A stretch of 64,000 bases of DNA, taken from contig NZ_JAQBOC010000016.1 of the NCBI RefSeq assembly GCF_028288225.1, positions 1-64,000 of the forward strand. The letters run 5' to 3'. The translations under genes and the position numbers were made by a program. The notes beneath the pieces were generated by a model. That model was not told the DNA's origin. It did not search any database and was given only the letters and a program-made list of their open reading frames with translations. Shown here piece by piece: positions 8,532 to 17,858 of the stretch. Origin of the DNA: Mucilaginibacter sp. GTDB lineage: Bacteria; Bacteroidota; Bacteroidia; Sphingobacteriales; Sphingobacteriaceae. Each line of letters begins with the position of its first letter. Position 1 is the first letter of the stretch.

Positions 8532-9578
8532 CTATTTTTTCTTTAAGTATCCAAAGAGACCATGAGACTCCTCCTTCGGGCCGGCTGTAAAATATAAGGG
8601 ATCATTCGGATGGGCATTTGTGTTCAGAAAATCTATAGCCCATAATCCTTCAATTTCTATAGCCTGCCCGTTATCCTGCAATTGACCTCTGTAATTCCCC
8701 AGCAAATCAAATACATTAATCTTCCCGTCACCAAAGTTGCCTACCAGGATCGTTTCCGGCCCTCCTGCAAAGCCTGCAGGTGCGTGCGTAATACCCCAGG
8801 GAGAGTTTAAAGGGCCTTGTGAGGCAAAATGTTTAAGAAGTGTTCCGTCCGGTTTAAAAATGTTAACATAGCCATTTCCTGGTCCTGCCTGGTCATCCTG
8901 ATTATCCGGACCTTTCAGCTTTGCATAAGTGACATATAATAAACCTCCGATATTTTGAATATTGAACGGGCCGAAGCCGGCAGGGATCGAAGCGTCTGAA
9001 AATGGTTTGCCCGTCACGTAGTTAAAGTTACCATCAAAGACGTCAATTTTTCCCCCTTTGAAGTTGGCAGCGTACAGAAAGCTGCCACCCGCATCTGTCG
9101 CAATGGCAAGCCCTTTGTAAACTGTATTAAACTGTGATCTGTCGGCAACCTTTACGGCTGCATTGCCAGAGGCCCAGGCTGTTATTATACCATCCTCGCC
9201 GGCAAAAATAAATTTATTTCCGCCGAAAACTGTTGAACTGTTAAATACAATTCCGGTGGGTGCGCCTGGCTCATTGGCATTAACAGAAGGTATTGTAACC
9301 GGTGGCCTCAGCGTTTGGCCCGTCTTATCATAAATTGTACTTACTGCTTTGTGATTTGATGAGATCCAGATAATACCCGTCGGGTTTACAGCAATACCCC
9401 AGGCATTAACCAAATTTGTGTCAATTTTGGCAGCGTTGTAACCTGCCGTATCAGCAACAAGATTAGTCTGGGTGACGTTGAATTGCTGTTGCATTGGATG
9501 GTCTTTTTTGCAGGAATAAATGCAAGAAAGTGAGGCAAGTCCAATAAATAAGACTTTAGCGATGTTTAATTTTTTCAT
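8532..9578 (-). CDS. TIGR03118 family beta-propeller-like lipoprotein
   Basis: A 348-aa exported protein; the N-terminal signal has possible lipid-acceptor cysteines at C19 (LSC) and C23. The body matches the TIGR03118 family: LVNAWGIAVNPTG near residue 58, a GAPTGIVFN block, FIFAGEDGIITAWASG, LYAANFKGGKIDVFD and a closing GLWAIDFLN...LYFTAGP. The spaced NxWG/GNFGDG blocks suggest a six- or seven-bladed propeller. No catalytic function is established. Single leftward gene ending in a hairpin; a 517-bp spacer lies on its upstream side. Confidence 0.85.
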   Translation of the reverse strand: MKKLNIAKVLFIGLASLSCIYSCKKDHPMQQQFNVTQTNLVADTAGYNAAKIDTNLVNAWGIAVNPTGIIWISSNHKAVSTIYDKTGQTLRPPVTIPSVNANEPGAPTGIVFNSSTVFGGNKFIFAGEDGIITAWASGNAAVKVADRSQFNTVYKGLAIATDAGGSFLYAANFKGGKIDVFDGNFNYVTGKPFSDASIPAGFGPFNIQNIGGLLYVTYAKLKGPDNQDDQAGPGNGYVNIFKPDGTLLKHFASQGPLNSPWGITHAPAGFAGGPETILVGNFGDGKINVFDLLGNYRGQLQDNGQAIEIEGLWAIDFLNTNAHPNDPLYFTAGPKEESHGLFGYLKKK

Positions 9579-10095
9579 TGGTTTATAATTTAATTGTTAC
9601 TTAATCTATTTTCGCTTTTACTTCCATATTAGTTAATACATTGTCGTAAAGGGAAAGGTTGCCTGGCTATGCGATAATTTTGTTTAGTCATCAACTGCTT
9701 CAGAAATCGATGTTGAGAAGGGGCAAAACAGTCAGGAAATCCGAATTATAGATTTAAAGCAAGTTTGTAAATATGGCTGTGTGGGATTGGACTGTTGCGT
9801 ATTCTTTTAATTGTATTTTTTCTTAGTATCAAACAACACTGTATTATTTCCCGGAAGCCCGAATTTGGAGTGGAGGTTTTACTATCCAATGTTTTATTGA
9901 ATCCTTTATACTGCCGGGTCTGCCTGGATCATATGACCCGGGAAGAATTAAAAATAGCTAACTCAAAGACGGAAAATTCTTCAAATTAGCTATATATTTA
10001 ATAAAAAAGTGTATTATTAACGAGTACTAATAGCAAATTAAAGAATTGCGTTTTTTATATATTATTCTTTCTTTTAAAGCCCTAATTAAATATCT
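9579..10095. other. Divergent intergenic region, no gene supported
   Basis: A 517-bp spacer between the TIGR03118 gene and the DUF6377-type regulator. A 64-codon open frame at 9795-9989 lacks any recognisable motif and has a Cys/Ile-rich composition unlike its neighbours, so I do not call it. The last 130 bp before 10096 are very AT-rich, as expected for a promoter. Confidence 0.45.
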
Positions 10096-11718
10096 ATGAG
10101 AATTTATTTATCATTTTTATTCCTGGTATTTTTTGGTTACACAGCCCTTGCTTCTGTAAAAACAGATAGCCTGCTTGTTGTATTGAAAAAAGAACTGGTA
10201 AAGAAAAAGGTTTATGACGACCAAAAGGAGGTGCGGATCCAAAAGATCAAGGATTTGCTGACTAATACCCCCCAAACAAATTATATAGCACTTTATGGCT
10301 TATGCAGCAGTTTGTACGAAGAGTATAAAGTGTACCAGTTTGATTCGGCCTATGTTTATACCAATAAATTGCTTGATATAAGCCATCATTTAAAAGATCT
10401 GTCAAAGGAGTATGAAAGTAAAATAAAGCTTGGATTCATATTATGCTCCTCAGGGATGTTTAAACAAACTTTTGACTGTTTAAATAATATTAATGCCGCT
10501 GCTTTAAATAACGATTCAAAAATTGAATACTACTCATTAAAAGCAAGGGCTTATTCTGACCTGGCCGATTATGATAATGATAGCTATTATACCCCTTATG
10601 AAAATGCTGAATCGGTTAAGTATTTGGATTCGGCAATAATGCTTTGCAAGCCAAATTCGTTTGACCTGCTATTGCAACTCGGCCGTAAACAAATACGAAC
10701 CGGTGATATAAAAAAGCCATCGCCATATTTTAACCGGTTGCTGTATAGCTTCAACATTACAGATCATCAGCGTGCAATGGTTGCTACAAGCCTTAGCTTT
10801 TTTTATGATGATAAAGCACATGATGAAAAGCGGATGGAACTCTTAATTATTGGAGCCATTAGTGATATAAGGTCATCAACAAAAGAAACCCTGGCCGCTT
10901 TTAAATTAGGGGAGTTGTTGTACCGTAATGGCAATATGGTTGATGCCTATACATTTATACAACAGGCCATGAACGATGCCGAATATTACGGAGCCCGGTT
11001 GCGTAAAATAAAAATAGGATCGGTATTACCCACTGTTGCAGCACAGAAACTGATCCTGATGGAGAAGGAAAAAAATAAGGTAATTGTTTATTTATTATCG
11101 ATAACTGCGGTTTCGGCATTGGTGCTGCTGGTTTTTTTCATTATATTTATTCAGCTGAAGCGTTTAAAAGCTAAAGAAAAGATAATTGAAGAGAAAAATG
11201 TTCAGCTGGAAATGATCAATGAAAAACTTGGTGAGGATACCAGGATAAAGGAAGAGTATATAGGATACTTTTTTAATGTGATATCAGGCTATATCTTAAA
11301 ACTCGAAAAGCTTAAAAGGAGCATTGACCGAAAGCTTGTTACCAAAAAGTATGAAGATATTCAATTAGTTATTGATGAAATAAATATAAAAAAAGAACGG
11401 GAAACGCTGTTTTATACATTTGATCACACGTTCCTTAAAATATTTCCAAACTTTATTACCACATTTAATTCACTGTTTAAAAAGGAAGATCAGATCTGGC
11501 CGAAAGATCACGAAGTTTTAAATACAGACCTTCGCATATTTGCATTAATGCGAATGGGGATAAGTGATAATGAAACTATTGCCAGTATCTTAGAATATTC
11601 GGTAAAAACAATATATGTTTATAAAATGAGGATCAAGGCAAAGTCAATATACCATGCTGATGAGTTTGATCAGAAACTTATGTCTTCCAAAGCATTTGAA
11701 GCACCCGGTAAATCCTGA
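10096..11718 (+). CDS. DUF6377-type membrane regulator with C-terminal HTH
   Basis: A 540-aa protein with an N-terminal signal peptide (to about residue 20, ending ALAS). A helical TPR-like periplasmic region covers about 25-320, one transmembrane helix about 328-353 and a charged coiled coil about 355-390. The C-terminal cytoplasmic part (about 475-520) looks like a LuxR-type helix-turn-helix: LRIFALMRMGISDNETIASILEYSVKTIYVY, shown here in pieces as LRIFALMRMGISD and ILEYSVKTIYVYKMR. DUF6377 proteins are typically encoded next to SusC/SusD pairs in this phylum. Here the gene stands 585 bp upstream of one, in the same direction. I infer that it senses a periplasmic cue and regulates this locus. 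The phosphorelay machinery of hybrid two-component systems is absent. Confidence 0.75.
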   Translation: MRIYLSFLFLVFFGYTALASVKTDSLLVVLKKELVKKKVYDDQKEVRIQKIKDLLTNTPQTNYIALYGLCSSLYEEYKVYQFDSAYVYTNKLLDISHHLKDLSKEYESKIKLGFILCSSGMFKQTFDCLNNINAAALNNDSKIEYYSLKARAYSDLADYDNDSYYTPYENAESVKYLDSAIMLCKPNSFDLLLQLGRKQIRTGDIKKPSPYFNRLLYSFNITDHQRAMVATSLSFFYDDKAHDEKRMELLIIGAISDIRSSTKETLAAFKLGELLYRNGNMVDAYTFIQQAMNDAEYYGARLRKIKIGSVLPTVAAQKLILMEKEKNKVIVYLLSITAVSALVLLVFFIIFIQLKRLKAKEKIIEEKNVQLEMINEKLGEDTRIKEEYIGYFFNVISGYILKLEKLKRSIDRKLVTKKYEDIQLVIDEINIKKERETLFYTFDHTFLKIFPNFITTFNSLFKKEDQIWPKDHEVLNTDLRIFALMRMGISDNETIASILEYSVKTIYVYKMRIKAKSIYHADEFDQKLMSSKAFEAPGKS

Positions 11719-12303
11719 TTGGTTGGCAAGTAAAGGTTAATTACCCTTTAAAGACATTCATTTTTGTATATGGAGGTTAAAAAACGTTTAAATTTTTTTA
11801 TATAATACATAAGTTTATTTTTTTTAACTAATTGATAATAAATTTGTTATAAAAAAATTAATTTAAATTTTTTTATATTTTAAGTAAAAAAATAGGTTTT
11901 CCACGTTCCAAGCTATTACTTTGTTACATAGTCATTAAGGGCAGGAGGATTTAATCCTTCACTTTAGTGATATTAAGACTTTATAAACCAATTATAATTT
12001 TTTCGGGCAAGCAGCTTTTTTGATTGTTATGATCAGCAGGTGGTATTAGTGTTAGTTTTTATTGGCATGATATAGCGCTGATGCTTTTGATTTTCTATCA
12101 AACAAAAAAAATGTTGAAAAATTAAAATAATATCAAACCCAACCCTTTACCTATGAGAAAAAAGTACAAGACTGTAACCGCACCTCCTTGATTTTTATTT
12201 GTTGTTAACCAATTGTTAACACACGAAAATAAAACTTTAATCCACAGTTTTATTTAATTAATAGTTATATTTAACCAACCAATTATTTATTCAAACCTAA
12301 ATT
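11719..12303. other. AT-rich leader region of first SusC/SusD operon
   Basis: A 585-bp spacer, extremely A/T-rich near 11760-11900, with no gene. A TAAATTTG match to the Bacteroidota -7 consensus (TAnnTTTG) lies at 11839-11846, but I see no clear -33 TTTG. A 12-codon frame at 12153-12191 ends in CCTCCTTGA; I have no support for its translation. A long untranslated leader of roughly 450 nt is possible. Confidence 0.4.
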
Positions 12304-15249
12304 ATGAAGCTTAGAAATTTACTTAAAACAGGCTGTTTCGTACTTATGTGTTTTTTTGTTTTGCCCGCAATGGCTCAAAACAGAACAATTACAGGTAAAG
12401 TAACAGACTCAAAAGACGGATCAGCCATGCCTGGCGTTTCCGTTAGTGCTAAAGGAACAACCGCCGGGGTTACTACCAGCGCAAACGGAAGTTTCAGTTT
12501 AGCCGTACCTACTTCGGCAACTACACTTGTTTTTAGCTTTATTGGCTATGACAAGCAGGAAGTTGACATAACCGGGAAATCAACGGTTAACGTATCTTTA
12601 GTCGCCAACAGTACTTCACTGAGTGAAGTGGTTGTGGTAGGCGTAGGTTACGGCAGCCAACGAAAAAAAGATGTTACCGGCGCTGTTGAAAGCATTAGCT
12701 CAAAGGACTTTAACCAGGGCATTGTTATCAACCCGCTAAGCCAGATCCAGGGCAAAGTTGCCGGTTTAAATATTACCCAGCAGGGTGGTAATCCAAACAG
12801 CGAGGACGCCGGGATCTCTATCCGCGGGCAAACTTCAATTACCGGTAATCAATCACCACTGTTTGTAATTGACGGTGTGGCTACCTCAGGCAATTCACAG
12901 TTTCAAAACCTTGCTCCGGAGGATATTGAATCGTATGACGTGTTAAAAGATGCGTCTGCAACATCAATCTACGGTTCGCGTGGTGCTAATGGTGTAATCA
13001 TCGTAACTACCAAAAAAGGACGCACAGGCCGCACCACTATAGATTATGCCGGTTATGTGGGCATCTCAAACCAGGCTAAATATTACGATCTGCTTAACGC
13101 AGCCGATTATTCAAAAGCTATTGAAGCTATCCCAGGTGTAACACCTGCTACTTATGAAAAAGGCGGTAATGTTGACTGGCAGCGCGCAATCAGCCGTACA
13201 GCCGTTACACATAGCAATAATATCGCTATTTCAGGCGGTGCCAATGGCTTCAATTATCGTGGTTCTGTTAACTATGAGCTGCAGGAAGGTACCATTATTA
13301 ATAACCAGAAAAAACAACTGGGCCTGCGTTTTAATGCAGAACAAAAAGCACTGAACGATAAACTTGATATTACTCTTAACTTTTCAAATACAACGGTATA
13401 TCGTGACCAGCTTACTGACGGCAATGTAATTGCCAGCTACATATTTAACGCCCCGCCTACGTACCCTATTTATAACCCCGACGGCTCATATAACACGTTT
13501 GTGGATTTTAACCTGGCTAACCCGATTGAGCACCTGCTTGAAACATACAATAAGGCAACCACCTATCAAACTTTAGCCAATACTACAATAAATTACACTT
13601 TGCTGCCATATTTAAAGGTTGGGGTTACGGGTGTTTTAATTCACGACAACACGTTAACCCACTATTTCCAAAATTCATTCCCGGGTGAAGGAAATATAAA
13701 CAATGCTGCACAAAACAGCTATAATAATAACACCTACGAGGCAAACGCGCATATTGATTTTAATAAATCATTCGGCAAGCATAATATTTCGGCCACAGCT
13801 GTTTATGAGTATAATGATTTTTATACTGAATACTTTACAGCTTCCGGGCAAAATTACGCTGTGCCTGAATTATTGGATAATAAACTGGATGGCGGTGACG
13901 CGTCAAAAAACTTGATCACCTCCGGTAAGGATGATTACAAAATCATTTCGTTGCTGGCCAGGGTGAATTACAATTACGACAACAGGTTTTATGTTACTGC
14001 ATCTGTTCGTCGTGATGGTTCAGACAAGTTTGGTGCTAATCACCAATGGGGTACCTTCCCTGCCGTTGACGTAGCTTACCGTTTAAAAAGAGACCTGTTG
14101 CAAAGTGTTGATTGGATAGACGACCTTAAGCTACGCTTAGGCTATGGTGTTGTGGGTAACTCAAGCGCATTAAATGTATACCAAAATGCTACCCTCTATG
14201 GAAAAGGCGACAGGTATTTCGATGGTTCCGCAGCTTCTAATCAATACCCGGCAAGTTACACCTATACGCAAAACGCAAATCCGGATTTGCAGTGGGAACA
14301 ACGCCAGGGTAAAAATATAGGTGTTGATTTCTCGTTATTTAACAACCGTTTATCGGGCGATATCAACTACTATAACGATAAAACTACCAAAATGATTTAT
14401 CAGTATGGTGTTCCTACTCCTCCGTTCTTTGTTAATACCATATTTGCTAACATAGGCACCATGACAAACAAAGGTTTAGAGATTGCGCTTACCGGCCAGA
14501 TATTGAGAGGAGCAGGGATAACATGGACTGCAAACGGCCAGATTACTTTCAATAAAACAAACGTTGTAAATCTTTCAGGCACCTACCAGGGATTCGCGGT
14601 TGCATCCGATCAGATTATTTCAGGGTCTGCTGCAGGCAGAGGTTTAAGCTCAGAGCCTATCACTTTTTATAAACCAGGCCAGCCGCTCGATGTTTTTTAC
14701 CTGCGCCATTATACAGGGGTTGATGCCAATGGCAACGAATTATTTGACGGAAAAACTTTGGATCAAAATCCTAACCCAGCCAAATATTATATCGATCCGA
14801 ACCCAAAATTCAATTACGGTATCAATAATAGTTTTGGCTATAAAAACTGGAGCTTAAGCTTCTTCTTAAGAGGAGTATATGGCCAAAAAGTGTTCAATAA
14901 TACATTACTTGATTATGAAACCATTACACGCCTGCCAAGCAATAACATAACAAAAGCGGCGCTTACCAACGGTATAAAAGATGGTCTTCATGTTTCAGAT
15001 CTTTGGCTTGAAAATGCTTCATACCTGCGCCTGGATAACGCATCATTAGGTTATACATTCAAGAATATTAAAGGTATTTCGAACATGAGGGTTTATTTAG
15101 CAGGGAATAACATATTTGTTATCACTAAATACAAAGGCCTTGATCCTGAATTTGCGCCAAACTCTCATTATACAGACGGGAATGGTTCTTTGCAGTCATA
15201 TCCTAAATCAAGAGCATTTGTATTAGGCGCTAATGTGTCATTTAAATAA
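12304..15249 (+). CDS. SusC/RagA family TonB-linked outer membrane transporter
   Basis: A 981-aa outer-membrane protein importing oligosaccharides or similar solutes with energy from TonB. In order it has a signal peptide ending PAMAQ (about 1-25), a CarboxypepD_reg-like domain (TGKVTDSKDGSAMPGVSV, about 29-105), a TonB-box-like VVVVGVGYG (about 110-118) and a plug domain (about 120-240). The plug contains ISIRGQTSI and ASATSIYGSRGANGVIIVTT. A long beta-barrel ends in an aromatic-containing strand (VLGANVSFK). It heads an operon with the SusD-like lid lipoprotein 24 bp downstream. The transported substrate cannot be read from sequence; neighbours suggest a glycoside or alpha-linked oligosaccharide. 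Confidence 0.97.
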   Translation: MKLRNLLKTGCFVLMCFFVLPAMAQNRTITGKVTDSKDGSAMPGVSVSAKGTTAGVTTSANGSFSLAVPTSATTLVFSFIGYDKQEVDITGKSTVNVSLVANSTSLSEVVVVGVGYGSQRKKDVTGAVESISSKDFNQGIVINPLSQIQGKVAGLNITQQGGNPNSEDAGISIRGQTSITGNQSPLFVIDGVATSGNSQFQNLAPEDIESYDVLKDASATSIYGSRGANGVIIVTTKKGRTGRTTIDYAGYVGISNQAKYYDLLNAADYSKAIEAIPGVTPATYEKGGNVDWQRAISRTAVTHSNNIAISGGANGFNYRGSVNYELQEGTIINNQKKQLGLRFNAEQKALNDKLDITLNFSNTTVYRDQLTDGNVIASYIFNAPPTYPIYNPDGSYNTFVDFNLANPIEHLLETYNKATTYQTLANTTINYTLLPYLKVGVTGVLIHDNTLTHYFQNSFPGEGNINNAAQNSYNNNTYEANAHIDFNKSFGKHNISATAVYEYNDFYTEYFTASGQNYAVPELLDNKLDGGDASKNLITSGKDDYKIISLLARVNYNYDNRFYVTASVRRDGSDKFGANHQWGTFPAVDVAYRLKRDLLQSVDWIDDLKLRLGYGVVGNSSALNVYQNATLYGKGDRYFDGSAASNQYPASYTYTQNANPDLQWEQRQGKNIGVDFSLFNNRLSGDINYYNDKTTKMIYQYGVPTPPFFVNTIFANIGTMTNKGLEIALTGQILRGAGITWTANGQITFNKTNVVNLSGTYQGFAVASDQIISGSAAGRGLSSEPITFYKPGQPLDVFYLRHYTGVDANGNELFDGKTLDQNPNPAKYYIDPNPKFNYGINNSFGYKNWSLSFFLRGVYGQKVFNNTLLDYETITRLPSNNITKAALTNGIKDGLHVSDLWLENASYLRLDNASLGYTFKNIKGISNMRVYLAGNNIFVITKYKGLDPEFAPNSHYTDGNGSLQSYPKSRAFVLGANVSFK

Positions 15250-15273
15250 TAAGAGATTTTAATTATCATAAAG

Positions 15274-16818
15274 ATGAAAAGAAAATTATCAAATATAATC
15301 CCGGTACTACTTGCGGCAGGAATGATTTTGCCCGGTTGTACTAAACTGGATAGTAAGGTTTATAACCAGGTACTGCCAAGCAGTTTCTTTAAAACTCCTC
15401 AACAAACAAACGCATTTTTAGCACAGGCCTATACGCCGATGACCGCTATACCAACCGGAAACGTTTTCCAGAATAACGAGGTATCGTCTGACGAGATGGT
15501 GGTTCCTACAAGGGGGAATGACTGGTACGATGGCGGTAAATGGCAATCATTATGGACACATACATTCCTGTTCGACATTGACAACATCAATAACGCCTGG
15601 GGCGATTTGAGTAATGGGATAGGAAAGTGTAACCTGGTGTTGAGCACTTTGGCTACGTTACCGGCTTCAAATAAACCTGCAAACGCCGACCAGGTTATCG
15701 CAGAAATAAAGGTGTTAAGGGCCTACTACTACTTTGAGTTTATGGATATGTTTGGAAATGTTCCCCTGGTAACAGATTTCAAGACTGATCCAACCAAAAT
15801 AACTCAATCGCCGCGTAAAGATGTTTATGCATTTTTAGAAACAGAGTTAACCACAAATGTGCCTTTACTGGCTGATAAATCTGCCGCAACTTATGGGCAC
15901 ATAAATAAGTGGGGAGGCTATATGCTGCTGGCAAAGTTATACCTTAATGCACAGGTTTATACAGGTACAGCACAATGGCAAAAAGCAGCTGATGCAGCCG
16001 ACGTGGTTATAAAATCAGGCAAGTATTCATTAATGAGTGATTTTTTGACAAATTTCGCAGTATTGAATGAAAATTCAACAGAAAATATATTTGTAGTGCC
16101 TTATGATAATACGTTCATACCCGGCAACAGTATTGAGTTGTTTACTTTAAATTACAACAACATTTACACATACGACCTTACAAACACGCCTTACAACGGA
16201 TTTTGTGCACCAACTGCATTTTTCCGCAGTTTCCCTGATGGCGATAGCAGGAAACAAATGTGGGCTATTGGTCAGCAGAACAGTTCGTCCGGCGCGCCGC
16301 TTACGGATAAGGCGACGGGTTTAAAAGTAATTTTTAGCCCTTATGTTAAGGAACTGAGCAACCCTGCCGATTCATTTAAATTAGCCGGTGCAAGGAGTAT
16401 TAAATATGCACCGCAGCCTGGCACCAACGGTAATACCAGCAATGATGGTGTTATATTCCGTTTAGGTGATGCTTATTTAATGAAAGCTGAAGCGGAAATA
16501 AGAGCAGGCAGCCCCGGTGATGCACTGTCATTGGTGAATGCTATAAGGGCCCGTGCAGGTGTACCCGCATGGACCTCGGCTCAACTTACTTTGCCAAATT
16601 TACTTGCCGAACGCGGCAGGGAAATGGCTTGGGAAGGCTGGCGCAGGAATGACCTGATCAGGTTTGAAACCGCAGATGGCCTCCCTTACTTTTCAGCAGC
16701 AAGGTTGCCTGGAAAACCACAGGACCCGGATAAGCACACGCTCATTTTCCCTATACCACAACAACAGTTGATCACTAACCCAAAGCTAGTTCAAAATGCC
16801 GGATATCCGGGTAAATAA
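15274..16818 (+). CDS. SusD/RagB family lipoprotein
   Basis: A 514-aa surface lipoprotein (lipobox LPGC, Cys22) forming the substrate-capturing lid on the SusC transporter encoded just upstream. The SusD fold is supported by the N-terminal TKLDSKVYNQVLPSSFF segment, the TPR-like helix KVLRAYYYFEFMDMFGNVPLV and the C-terminal SusD block. That block includes RLGDAYLMKAEAEIRAG, LVNAIRARAG, LLAERGREMAWEGWRRNDLIRF and HTLIFPIPQQQL. A hairpin with a T-rich tail at 16839-16887 follows, so expression may drop between SusD and the next gene. Confidence 0.97.
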   Translation: MKRKLSNIIPVLLAAGMILPGCTKLDSKVYNQVLPSSFFKTPQQTNAFLAQAYTPMTAIPTGNVFQNNEVSSDEMVVPTRGNDWYDGGKWQSLWTHTFLFDIDNINNAWGDLSNGIGKCNLVLSTLATLPASNKPANADQVIAEIKVLRAYYYFEFMDMFGNVPLVTDFKTDPTKITQSPRKDVYAFLETELTTNVPLLADKSAATYGHINKWGGYMLLAKLYLNAQVYTGTAQWQKAADAADVVIKSGKYSLMSDFLTNFAVLNENSTENIFVVPYDNTFIPGNSIELFTLNYNNIYTYDLTNTPYNGFCAPTAFFRSFPDGDSRKQMWAIGQQNSSSGAPLTDKATGLKVIFSPYVKELSNPADSFKLAGARSIKYAPQPGTNGNTSNDGVIFRLGDAYLMKAEAEIRAGSPGDALSLVNAIRARAGVPAWTSAQLTLPNLLAERGREMAWEGWRRNDLIRFETADGLPYFSAARLPGKPQDPDKHTLIFPIPQQQLITNPKLVQNAGYPGK

Positions 16819-16838
16819 ACTTCATTTATAATAATTTT

Positions 16839-16887
16839 AAACGTGCTGTAATAAGTTTTAAACTTAAATTGCAGCACGTTTATTTTT
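16839..16887 (+). terminator. Hairpin terminator or attenuator after SusD
   Basis: A 10-bp perfect stem (AAACGTGCTG at 16839-16848 with its complement at 16872-16881), a self-complementary loop segment and a T-rich tail. The downstream genes run in the same direction with very tight spacing, so it probably reduces rather than abolishes read-through. Confidence 0.6.
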
Positions 16888-16907
16888 AAATATCAACGAA
16901 ACTATTA

Positions 16908-17846
16908 ATGATGCGGTGGGTACTTTTTGCAATATTGTTTTTTTTCATATTAATAGTCATTATACCCGTAACAAAAAGTTCGGTACTAATAATAAATGCT
17001 AATTTTTCAAATGTATATCAAAGTTTAAATAATCCCCGAAACTGGGTCAAATGGCAAACAGATGTGAAGAACCACGCCCGTGATATAACTTTTAAAAATG
17101 ATAGTGCAAATGCACTATTTGAAATAACCGGCCCTGCGGTAAAATTTACAATAAAGAAAAGCGGGTTGACAGGCTTTGATATTGTCAGAAAAAAAGTATC
17201 GGGGCGCGGTGAAAATGAGTATAACTATACGCTGATTGCAGATTCGGCGGTGCTGAAGACCGACGTTTACGTTATTCAAAAAACTAATTTATTTGGCTAT
17301 GTTAAATCATTCTTAGTTGATGATAAATACAAAGGCACGCCTGTAAATGATCTGAAGGCTTATATGGAAGACCCGCAATTATATTACGGTTATAAGATAG
17401 CTGAGCATGTTGCCCGGGAAAAAACATTGATCATTAAACGCACGACAGTTTTAAAAAATATGGTTTGCAAAAACAACCAGGCTTTCTTAACATCACTTTA
17501 TTCAATTGCCTTAAAAAACAAACTGGCTGTTACTGATGCAATGCATCTGCAATATATTTCGTCTGTTGGCGACTCTGTTACAGTGATGATGGGGTTGCCC
17601 GTAAACAGGAAAGTTTCAATTAAAGGAGACGCGGAAAATATGGGGATGCCGGGGAGTAAGGAGTTAGTGGGCTATTTTAAAGGGAAATATAACGATAGGA
17701 AAAAACTGTACCGGGCAATGCAATTATATATAGCAGATCATTTGATACACACCCAAACATTGCCGCTTGAAAAATTTGAACATAATAAGCTACCCGATAA
17801 TGACGATGCCATAGTTGATATGCAGGTAGTGATACCTCATTTATAA
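16908..17846 (+). CDS. Membrane-anchored SRPBCC/GyrI-like protein
   Basis: A 312-aa protein with one N-terminal membrane helix (about 3-22). An SRPBCC-like segment follows (NANFSNVYQSLNNPRNWVKWQ), and then a C-terminal region resembling the GyrI-like effector-binding fold. The latter includes YFKGKYNDRKKLYRAMQLYIADH and a closing DDAIVDMQVVIP strand. This architecture is common in Bacteroidota but its function is not established. It lies between a SusC/SusD pair and a VCBS lipoprotein, 12 bp upstream of the latter, suggesting co-transcription with the degradation genes. Divergent from typical members, so the domain calls are moderate. Confidence 0.6.
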   Translation: MMRWVLFAILFFFILIVIIPVTKSSVLIINANFSNVYQSLNNPRNWVKWQTDVKNHARDITFKNDSANALFEITGPAVKFTIKKSGLTGFDIVRKKVSGRGENEYNYTLIADSAVLKTDVYVIQKTNLFGYVKSFLVDDKYKGTPVNDLKAYMEDPQLYYGYKIAEHVAREKTLIIKRTTVLKNMVCKNNQAFLTSLYSIALKNKLAVTDAMHLQYISSVGDSVTVMMGLPVNRKVSIKGDAENMGMPGSKELVGYFKGKYNDRKKLYRAMQLYIADHLIHTQTLPLEKFEHNKLPDNDDAIVDMQVVIPHL

Positions 17847-17858
17847 CGCTGTAAGTTA

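Noticed and set aside
9795..9989. 64-codon rightward frame upstream of the DUF6377-type gene
   Set aside because: No motif, no plausible ribosome binding site and a composition unlike neighbouring proteins; probably a chance frame.
11839..11846. TAAATTTG promoter -7 match upstream of SusC
   Set aside because: No TTTG element at the expected spacing; such matches are frequent in AT-rich DNA.
12153..12191. 12-codon frame ending CCTCCTTGA before the first SusC, a possible leader peptide or anti-Shine-Dalgarno mimic
   Set aside because: Too short to support, and the resemblance to the 16S rRNA tail is only about seven bases.
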